A stretch of DNA of 64,000 nt, taken from NCBI RefSeq assembly GCF_003751505.1, contig NZ_RJVB01000006.1, forward strand, positions 1-64,000, written 5' to 3'. Every line of letters starts with the position of its first letter. Positions within the stretch are counted from its first letter, which is position 1. Made by a program: the position numbers and the translations under genes. A model generated the notes under the pieces. It did no database searches and was not told the origin of the DNA. It saw only the letters and a list, made by a program, of their open reading frames with translations. This document shows positions 54,223 through 64,000 of this stretch, in pieces. Source of the DNA: Erwinia sp. JUb26 (lineage in GTDB: Bacteria; Pseudomonadota; Gammaproteobacteria; Enterobacterales; Enterobacteriaceae).

Positions 54223-55193
54223 TACTTGCCTCGTGTCGCTCTGTCAATCAACATCGCTATGATAATAATAAGGCCTGTGGCAAGCAATTGATAAAACGCC
54301 TGAATATTAAGAAGCGTCAGCCCGTTACGCAGCGAACCGAGGATCACCGCCCCAATCAGCGTACCGACGATGCTCCCCTTGCCGCCCATCAGCGATGCGC
54401 CTCCTATAGCCGCGGCGGCGATGGCATCCAGCTCCCACAGGTTACCCAGCGTCGGCTCGGCGGCCCCGAGTCGCCCGATCAGGATCAGTGATGCCAGTGA
54501 GGCCAGCACGCCGGAGATGACAAATACCGTCACCTTGGTGCGCTTCACGGGCACGCCTGCAACCCTGGCCGCTTCTTCATTGCCACCGACGGCCAGAATA
54601 TATTCCCCCAGCGGGGTTTTATTCATCACCACCCACAGCGTGATGGCAATCGCCACGACGATAATAATCGGTGTCGGTACGCCGAGCAGCGTGCTGTTGA
54701 TGACGTTACGAAACTCCATCGGAATACCAAAAATCGGATTACCGTTAGTAAAAATCAGCGACAGCGCGCGGAACAGCGACAGACCGCCCAGGGTGACAAT
54801 AAAAGGCTGAAGCCCGGCATAGGCCACCAGCGTGCCGCTAAACACGCCGCACAGTGCGCCGACGCCCAGCGTCGCCATCACCGCCAGCGGCACCGGGACA
54901 CCGGCAACCATCAGGGTAGCCCCCAGCACCGCAGACAGCGCGGCGGTCGGCCCCACCGACAGGTCAATCCCCCCGGAAATAATGACCAGCGTCATGCCCA
55001 GCGCAATAATCGCGTTAATTGAAGACTGCTGTAAAATATTCAGCAGGTTAGGCAGCGTCCAGAATACTGGAGACAACAGTGAGAAAGTCACCACAATAAT
55101 TAACAGGCCGATTAATGTACCGGCATCCCGCACGTTAAATTTAAAGAGCGCCGTCGGGGAAGACTTCGGCTGAGTATTACCTTGCGTCATCAT
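54222..55193 (-). CDS. Ribose-type ABC permease (RbsC-like)
   Basis: A 323-residue permease with about ten spans. ISGGIDLSVGPTAALSAVLG, GNEEAARVAGVPVKRTKV and AIGGASLMGGKGSIVGTLIGA are the RbsC/AraH signatures. Partner of the ATPase upstream and the binding protein. A second Met follows directly at the start. Confidence 0.95.
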   Translation of the reverse strand: MMTQGNTQPKSSPTALFKFNVRDAGTLIGLLIIVVTFSLLSPVFWTLPNLLNILQQSSINAIIALGMTLVIISGGIDLSVGPTAALSAVLGATLMVAGVPVPLAVMATLGVGALCGVFSGTLVAYAGLQPFIVTLGGLSLFRALSLIFTNGNPIFGIPMEFRNVINSTLLGVPTPIIIVVAIAITLWVVMNKTPLGEYILAVGGNEEAARVAGVPVKRTKVTVFVISGVLASLASLILIGRLGAAEPTLGNLWELDAIAAAAIGGASLMGGKGSIVGTLIGAVILGSLRNGLTLLNIQAFYQLLATGLIIIIAMLIDRATRGK

Positions 55194-55220
55194 GATTATT
55201 ACCTTAATAAATGTCGTAGC

Positions 55221-56714
55221 TTAAGCCAGATCGTTGATCGCGTAGCGCGCGATATTCTCTTCGGTGATCTCATCCCCGGACAGTTCACGGGTAATCTTCC
55301 CTTCACGCATCACCAGTACCCGGTCAGAAATACGGATAATCTCCGGCATTTCCGATGACACAACGATAATGGCTTTTCCCTGGTGGGCGAGCTTTTCAAT
55401 TAAATTATAAATTTCAGATTTGGCACCGATATCTATTCCGCGCGTCGGCTCATCAAATAAAAAGACTTTATTATCCGCCGCGACCCAGCGCCCGATAATC
55501 ACCTTTTGCTGATTTCCGCCGCTCAGCGTGCCGATCGGCTTTTCAATATTTAACGGGCGCAGATTCAGATCGGTCATCACCGCCAGCGCTTTCTTATCCA
55601 GCTGGCGCTGGTTGACGATCCCCTGGCGGGTAAACTTCGCCATCGACGGCAGCGCCATATTCATCTTCACCGCACGCTGCTTGATAATGCCCTCTTTTTT
55701 ACGATCTTCCGGCACCAGCCCGATACCGGCGCGGATCGCCGTGCTGACGTTAAGCTTTGTCACTTTGGCACCGTCAACCCAGACGTCGCCGCAGGTCTTA
55801 CGGTCAATGCCGGCGATCAGCTTCAGCAGCTCGGTGCGCCCGGCCCCCACCAGCCCGGCGATGCCAAGCACTTCCCCGGCGCGGACGCTGAAGCTGGCGG
55901 GCAGCACCGCGCGATCGCGGCCCAGCCCCTCCAGCCGCAGCACTTCGCGGTCGCTGATAAATGACTGATGCTGCACTTTTTCAATCTTGCGGCCGACCAT
56001 TTTGGTGACGATGGTTTCTTCCGTTTCATCGCAGATGTTCACCACCCCAACCTGTTTGCCGTCACGCATAATGGTCGCCCGGTCGCAGACCTTAAAGATT
56101 TCGTTCATCTTGTGCGAAACGTAAATCAGCGCCACGTTCATCGACTTCAGATCGCTAATCAGCTCCGCCAGGCGATCGAACTCGCGCGGCGTCAGGCTGG
56201 AGGTCGGCTCATCCATGGCGATAATTTTCGCATCGTCCAGCAGCGCCCGGGCAATTTCCACCACCTGCTGCTGCGACACTTTCAGATTTTTGATCGGCTC
56301 GTTCGGGTCAATGCTCGGATCCAGCCGCCGCAGGATGGCCTGCGCCCGTTTGTACTGCGCTTTACGGTCAACAAAGCAGCCTTTGAAACGGGTCAGCGGC
56401 CGTCCGAGAAACATATTTTGGGCAACGGAGAGTTCAGGAACGTGCTGCAGCTCCTGGTGGATCATGGCGATGCCCGCCTGGCGCGCGGAGAGCGGATTCT
56501 TCATCTGCACCACCATGCCATCCACGCTGATCTCGCCCGCGTCCGCCGCACGCACGCCGGAGAGAATATTCAGCAGCGTCGATTTTCCCGCGCCGTTTTC
56601 ACCGATTAGCGCGTGAACTTCACCGGGCCGCACGGAGAAATCAACGTTCTGAACCGCCGCAGCGCTGCCGTAGCTTTTACTGATGCCGCGCATCGTCAAA
56701 CAATATTGTTCCAT
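55221..56714 (-). CDS. Ribose-type ABC ATPase with two NBDs (RbsA-like)
   Basis: A 497-residue protein with two nucleotide-binding halves. The first has GENGAGKSTL, LKVSQQQVVEIARAL and IAMDEPTSSL. The second has the altered Walker A GLVGAGRTEL, LSGGNQQKVIIGRWV and FDEPTRGIDIGA, as in RbsA/MglA. It energises import of a monosaccharide. Confidence 0.96.
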   Translation of the reverse strand: MEQYCLTMRGISKSYGSAAAVQNVDFSVRPGEVHALIGENGAGKSTLLNILSGVRAADAGEISVDGMVVQMKNPLSARQAGIAMIHQELQHVPELSVAQNMFLGRPLTRFKGCFVDRKAQYKRAQAILRRLDPSIDPNEPIKNLKVSQQQVVEIARALLDDAKIIAMDEPTSSLTPREFDRLAELISDLKSMNVALIYVSHKMNEIFKVCDRATIMRDGKQVGVVNICDETEETIVTKMVGRKIEKVQHQSFISDREVLRLEGLGRDRAVLPASFSVRAGEVLGIAGLVGAGRTELLKLIAGIDRKTCGDVWVDGAKVTKLNVSTAIRAGIGLVPEDRKKEGIIKQRAVKMNMALPSMAKFTRQGIVNQRQLDKKALAVMTDLNLRPLNIEKPIGTLSGGNQQKVIIGRWVAADNKVFLFDEPTRGIDIGAKSEIYNLIEKLAHQGKAIIVVSSEMPEIIRISDRVLVMREGKITRELSGDEITEENIARYAINDLA

Positions 56715-56732
56715 AACCCCTCCGCCCCCGGC

Positions 56733-57773
56733 TTACTGCTGCTTCAGCAGTTGACGCAGCTTGTCGTTATCTTTGGTGGAGAACGCATCGACATTCTCTT
56801 TAGTGATCAGCGCCTGCGGCGTGGAGACCACGCGCGAGATTTTCTGACCGTTAATCAGGCGCAGCATGACGTCCATCGCCACTTCACCGGTGAGAACCGG
56901 GAAGCTGTCAACGGTGCCGGTCAGCTCGCCGCGTTTAATAGAAGCATAGGCGTCAGAAATACCGTCGGTGCCAAATACCGCGGTCTGGGCAGATTTACCC
57001 TGCGCGCGAACTGCTTCCACCACGCCCAACGCCATGCCGTCGTTGTTGGCGTAGAAGCCAATCAGGTCGGGATGCTGCTGCAAAATGGTGGCGGCGGCGT
57101 TGTAGGCATTTTCGCGGCTCCAGTTGGCTGGTACGCTGGCCACCAGGGTGAACTTGCCGTTCTTCTCAATGGTTTCGCGGAAGCCTTTGGTGCGCTGCCC
57201 GGCCGCATAGACACCCGGCTGGCCTTCAATCACCGCAACTTTTCCGCCTTCAGGATGATGCTGAATAAACCACTGCGCCACGCGCACGCCGTTATCCTTC
57301 TGCACGTTGCCCACGTAGTTCGCCGCGTTGGGCATCACCGCGTCATTGACGTTCACCACCGGGATCCCTTTGCTTTTCGCCACTTCATAGGCCGGTTGCA
57401 GGTTGGCATCGGTTTGCGGCGACACCAGCAGGCCATTAAAGCCCTGGGAGATCAGCGTTTCGGCAATCGACAGCTGGCCCAGTTGGTCGTCTTCATTGGC
57501 CGCCGCCTGATATTCCACGGTAAAGCCGTATTTTGCTCCGCTGGCCTTGTAGCCGTCACCGAGCGAGCGCCAGTATTCATTGGTCAGCGTTTTAGATACG
57601 CCGCCAATCTTGAGGGTTTTGGCCGGAGCGGGCAGCGGGCCATATTTTTCAGTTAGCTGCGTCCAGTCGGTGCGGTCCGGTTCGGTATCCGACTGCAGCG
57701 GCGGCAGATCGGCGGCATACAGGCTGGAGCAGAATAAGGTGGCGGTGAGTACAGAGAGTAATGGCTTTTTCAT
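56733..57773 (-). CDS. Periplasmic sugar-binding protein (RbsB/LacI-type fold)
   Basis: A 346-residue exported protein with signal peptide (MKKPLLSVLTATLFCSSLYA). The type I periplasmic-binding fold is visible in FNGLLVSPQTDANLQPA, GIPVVNVNDAVM, VAVIEGQPGVYAAGQRTKGF and FYANNDGMALGVVEA. The mature start has about 50 extra residues before the first strand compared with RbsB. The ligand is unknown. Confidence 0.92.
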   Translation of the reverse strand: MKKPLLSVLTATLFCSSLYAADLPPLQSDTEPDRTDWTQLTEKYGPLPAPAKTLKIGGVSKTLTNEYWRSLGDGYKASGAKYGFTVEYQAAANEDDQLGQLSIAETLISQGFNGLLVSPQTDANLQPAYEVAKSKGIPVVNVNDAVMPNAANYVGNVQKDNGVRVAQWFIQHHPEGGKVAVIEGQPGVYAAGQRTKGFRETIEKNGKFTLVASVPANWSRENAYNAAATILQQHPDLIGFYANNDGMALGVVEAVRAQGKSAQTAVFGTDGISDAYASIKRGELTGTVDSFPVLTGEVAMDVMLRLINGQKISRVVSTPQALITKENVDAFSTKDNDKLRQLLKQQ

Positions 57774-57817
57774 GATCTATCCTGATGTTGTTATAGGGTT
57801 GATTTTTCAGGTAAAGA

Positions 57818-58798
57818 CTAACGCGCCAGCATAATGTCATTAACGATCTGCTGGGAGGTGACCGCGTCCTGACGACGGATGGCGTCGTGCAGCGCGGCGT
57901 TATCATCGAGCTGGTCGCACAGCTTAAGCAGCCGGGTGACCGTGGCGATGTTGGTTTCGGCTTCACGTACCGGATCAAGGCCGCTGGCGTCCGGGAAGGT
58001 ATCGAAGTAGTAGGCGCCCTTGTAGCCGTCGCGCTTCATCTGCCAGAGGAATTCCAGCGTGGCGCGCGGGTTAACCGAGGCGGCCATCAGACCGTCATCA
58101 CGCTTGCCCCAGCCGTCGTTCAGATCCAGTCCGAGCAGGCGCGAGCGGCGGGCAACCATTGCGGCCGCATAGGCCGGGATCTCGTTGGCATACAGCACGT
58201 GAGCAAAGTCGAGGGTGATGCCAAGGTTGGGGCAGCCCGCCTCTTCCACCGCCAGCAGGCAGGTGGTGACATTAGGGAAAATGGCAAACGCACGCGGTTC
58301 ATTCGGCTTGTACTCGATACTGACATCCATATCACCCGCGTATTCCGCCACTTCACGCACCGCGCTGACCGCATCTTCCCAGATTTTTTTGTAGTCGGCC
58401 TGGAAGCAGTAGTCAAACCCGTCCTGGCCCATCCACAGGGTCATGATGCTGGCACCAAACTCACGCCCGGCATCAATGCCGCGCTTGGTCAGTTCGATGG
58501 CCTGGCGGCGGACTTTCGCATCGGGATTGGTGTAGGCACCGATTTTGAATTCTGGCGCATCCCAACGCATCTGCATGCCGTTGACCGCCAGTCCGACATC
58601 CTCAATTTTCAGGCGCATGGTTTTGACATCATCAGTAATGTGCTGAGGATAGTTCAAATCCAGATGGGTCAGCCCCTTCGCCGTGGCGGCCCGCTCAATC
58701 ATTTGCAGTACCGACGGTTTTCCCTTGAGTTCTGGCCAGTAGCGCCAGGCCCCGGAGGCAAAAGAGTTAAGACGTGTGGCAAACTTTAGTTCTGACAT
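57818..58798 (-). CDS. Xylose-isomerase-like TIM-barrel sugar isomerase/epimerase
   Basis: A 326-residue AP-endonuclease-2/xylose-isomerase-like protein. Metal-ligand strands appear as VSIEYKPNEPRAF (Glu), GITLDFAHVLYA (Asp and His) and GLDLNDGWGKRDD (Asp). SIMTLWMGQDGFDY resembles rhamnose isomerase- or D-tagatose-epimerase-like enzymes, but I cannot give the substrate. It is the first gene of the operon and would convert the free sugar before the PfkB kinase acts. Its ATG is at 58798. Confidence 0.85.
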   Translation of the reverse strand: MSELKFATRLNSFASGAWRYWPELKGKPSVLQMIERAATAKGLTHLDLNYPQHITDDVKTMRLKIEDVGLAVNGMQMRWDAPEFKIGAYTNPDAKVRRQAIELTKRGIDAGREFGASIMTLWMGQDGFDYCFQADYKKIWEDAVSAVREVAEYAGDMDVSIEYKPNEPRAFAIFPNVTTCLLAVEEAGCPNLGITLDFAHVLYANEIPAYAAAMVARRSRLLGLDLNDGWGKRDDGLMAASVNPRATLEFLWQMKRDGYKGAYYFDTFPDASGLDPVREAETNIATVTRLLKLCDQLDDNAALHDAIRRQDAVTSQQIVNDIMLAR

Positions 58799-59136
58799 GG
58801 CAGTGTCCCTGGTTGAAGGTCTTGTGAATTACTTTACTACTTCACGATTATTTGTGAATAAGTATATTGTTATCACTCTGTAAGACGGCCTGCAAGACGG
58901 CGGACGGCCTAAATCCGCATTTTGAGACGGGATTCACGATTTTTAGTTGAGGGTACAGAGGAGCTGGAAAGCAGAATGAGACGTCAGTTGTGCGCTACAA
59001 GCGAACGGTGCCCGAATGAGGTATCGGGCTGAAATTACTGCATGAAATCGAATATCTGAAGGTCGCGAATGACCGCTGTGAGGTGTGAAATTCAAACTGT
59101 AGAGCGGAGAGCAGGTTTAGCGTCAGTATGCTGAGT
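58799..59136. other. Promoter region of the sugar operon and end of bglG2
   Basis: 338 bp. GTGAA-N12-TTCAC at 58824-58845 is an inverted repeat 26 bp before the isomerase gene and might be the RpiR operator. A third GTGAA follows at 58853-58857. The remainder shows no frame or hairpin that I trust. Confidence 0.45.
58824..58845. promoter_or_regulatory. Inverted repeat, possible RpiR operator
   Basis: GTGAA / TTCAC arms separated by 12 bp, upstream of the first gene of the sugar operon. Short arms; weak evidence. Confidence 0.35.
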
Positions 59137-59988
59137 CTATTCGGTCTCGGTCGGCACCACCCGCACCAGATGGATCATCAGGTACAGCAGCTCGTCGGTG
59201 GTGAGCGTTACCTGCAGCAGATTCAGCACGTATTCGCCGATCAGCTGGCTGGCGCGATAGTGATCGGGATACTCGCCGCGCACCTGTTCGAAGATGAAAT
59301 CGTCTTTGGTGGCGATCTGCCGCCGTTCGATCATCCGCTGGATGAAAAACTGCAGGTGGGTCAGAAAACGCTGATAGTTCAGCGAGTCGCGATCGATCTC
59401 CACGCGGAAGTGATATTTGATGATGTTGAAGATATCTTTCAGCATCTTCACCGACAGCAGCGTGGATTCCATATTCAGCACCTCGGTCTGCCCGTTGACC
59501 AGATGGAAGGCGATGTTACCCGCCTCCTCTTCCGGCAGGCTGATGGCCAGCCGCTGATTCAGCGTATTGACCGCCTGCTGCGCCAGCGCGAATTCACGCG
59601 GATAGAAGCGCTTCACCTCAAACAGCAGCCGGTTCTGGATGGCAATGCCCTTGTGGAAACGCTCAATCGCAAAGCTGAGGTGATCCATCAGGGTAAAAAA
59701 CAGCTGCTCGCTGAGGCGGCCGTTCAACCCGACGTTGGCCTGGTCGATCAGCGACTGCACCAGCGGCGGCAGGTATTCCGGCGAGTTTTCAATCACCCGC
59801 AGGTAGTCGCGGGCGGCCGGGCTGTTCTGCACCGCGTAGATTTTTTCGATTTTCTGCGGATCCAGCTCGTCGCCGGGCCGGCTGCTGAAGCCCAGCCCTT
59901 TGCCCATCGCAATCACGTCTTCATGGCCGGGGGTACTGGCTAACACCAGACTGTTATTCAGCACCTTTACTACCGTCATTTTTTCCAT
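59137..59988 (-). CDS. BglG/LicT-family transcriptional antiterminator (cluster 2)
   Basis: A 283-residue antiterminator: CAT domain (MTVVKVLNNSLVLAS, MGKGLGFSSRPGDE) and two PRDs with His in LMDHLSFAI, IAFHLVNGQ, LTHLQFFIQRM and MIHLVRVVP. It is the last gene of the second bgl operon and differs clearly from the first BglG. It should act at the single RAT upstream of this operon's PTS gene. Confidence 0.92.
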   Translation of the reverse strand: MEKMTVVKVLNNSLVLASTPGHEDVIAMGKGLGFSSRPGDELDPQKIEKIYAVQNSPAARDYLRVIENSPEYLPPLVQSLIDQANVGLNGRLSEQLFFTLMDHLSFAIERFHKGIAIQNRLLFEVKRFYPREFALAQQAVNTLNQRLAISLPEEEAGNIAFHLVNGQTEVLNMESTLLSVKMLKDIFNIIKYHFRVEIDRDSLNYQRFLTHLQFFIQRMIERRQIATKDDFIFEQVRGEYPDHYRASQLIGEYVLNLLQVTLTTDELLYLMIHLVRVVPTETE

Positions 59989-60024
59989 TTATCGCCACCC
60001 GGCCATTGTCTGCTGCGTGTTGTT

Positions 60025-63654
<3,630 letters not shown>

Positions 63655-63817
63655 TTAATAAAAATCACGGCAACCTGTAAAGCTCGTTGCGTGGCGATTA
63701 TCGACAGAGCCGGTGCAGGCTGGCAATCCCCTGAATGCAGTAATGCGATCTGGCTCTCAACTTTTACCGCACGCTGCCGCCCCCTGGCTGCCATCTGGAA
63801 ATTTCTGACCGCTTTCA

Positions 63818-63833
63818 TGTGATTGCGATCAAA
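63818..63833. promoter_or_regulatory. CRP-site candidate in the bgl2/lacI-type divergent region
   Basis: TGTGATTGCGATCAAA: perfect left half, right half TCAAA against TCACA. TTGACA at 63850-63855 could be the -35 of the downstream plus-strand gene, but its -10 is poor. Confidence 0.45.
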
Positions 63834-63908
63834 TTCTGGAAGGTTGCGTTTGACAATTCTGCCGGCAAAAAATAGCGTAGCGGCATTCTGATATCGATTT
63901 CATACATT

Positions 63909-64000
63909 ATGACTGCAACCATTAAAGATGTGGCAGAGCACGCCGGACTGTCGGTGACGACCGTCTCGCGCTTTCTGAATAACCACCCTTACATCTCCGA
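63909..64000 (+). CDS. LacI-family transcriptional regulator, 5' end only
   Basis: The first 30 codons read MTATIKDVAEHAGLSVTTVS then RFLNNHPYIS, the LacI-type HTH and start of the next helix; the gene runs off the window. It is divergent from bgl operon 2, which it may co-regulate with the antiterminator. Confidence 0.88.
   Translation, partial: MTATIKDVAEHAGLSVTTVSRFLNNHPYIS

Overview
The window is chromosomal DNA of a member of the Enterobacterales (Enterobacteriaceae or Erwiniaceae; the sequence alone does not settle which). The evidence is a tRNA-Asn matching the E. coli sequence as I remember it, close relatives of FepB, LacI and LacY, the hpx purine cluster known from Klebsiella, bgl-type antitermination leaders and a type VI secretion (T6SS) locus. 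Most genes are GC-rich. The T6SS effector/immunity cassettes (about 4.9-7.2 kb), the lipoprotein at 20 kb and the DUF2272 gene at 38 kb are AT-rich, which suggests transfer.

Layout. 1-11837 (minus): tssM (cut by the window edge), a PAAR spike protein, two uncharacterised proteins, a decayed effector with an orphan immunity candidate, a complete effector/immunity pair and vgrG. The decayed cassette is preceded by a copy of the 3' end of vgrG, so the locus records cassette replacement by recombination. 12.2-14.2 kb: a P-loop kinase and a Fur-controlled FepB lipoprotein with a His-rich linker. 14.4-22.7 kb: a Gfo/Idh/MocA dehydrogenase, tRNA-Asn, an SDR with a divergent AraC regulator, a TetR/nitroreductase pair, a lipoprotein, and a LysR regulator divergent from a periplasmic beta-propeller protein. 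23.1-23.7 kb: a MazF/ChpB-type toxin-antitoxin pair. 24-26.5 kb: lacY and divergent lacI without lacZ. 26.6-28.5 kb: an M28 peptidase fused to an autotransporter beta-domain.

29-37.3 kb is a beta-glucoside regulon: carbohydrate porin, PTS EIIBCA, a secreted Sde182/DUF1593-type protein, a GH1 6-phospho-beta-glucosidase and a BglG antiterminator. Every one of these genes, including the one on the opposite strand, has its own RAT/terminator leader. A second, conventional bgl operon (EIIBCA, GH1, BglG, one leader) lies at 59.1-63.7 kb, beside the start of a LacI-family gene cut by the window end.

38.5-45.3 kb is the hpx pathway from hypoxanthine to allantoin: hpxT, hpxQ, hpxP, hpxO, hpxR, hpxD and hpxE. 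45.7-52.4 kb holds a DUF1028 Ntn-hydrolase-like gene divergent from a peptide-type ABC operon in which one permease and one ATPase are a single fused protein, ending in a GntR/FadR regulator. Two near-identical 16-bp dyads lie in the shared promoter region. 52.5-58.8 kb is a ribose-type sugar operon: TIM-barrel isomerase/epimerase, RbsB/A/C-like transporter, RpiR regulator and PfkB kinase, with unknown substrate.

The window therefore combines carbohydrate and purine scavenging islands with an antibacterial T6SS effector locus. The observations I judge most worth following are the one-leader-per-gene antitermination regulon that includes the Sde182-like protein, the effector-cassette replacement scar, and the DUF1028/fused ABC system with its paired operators.
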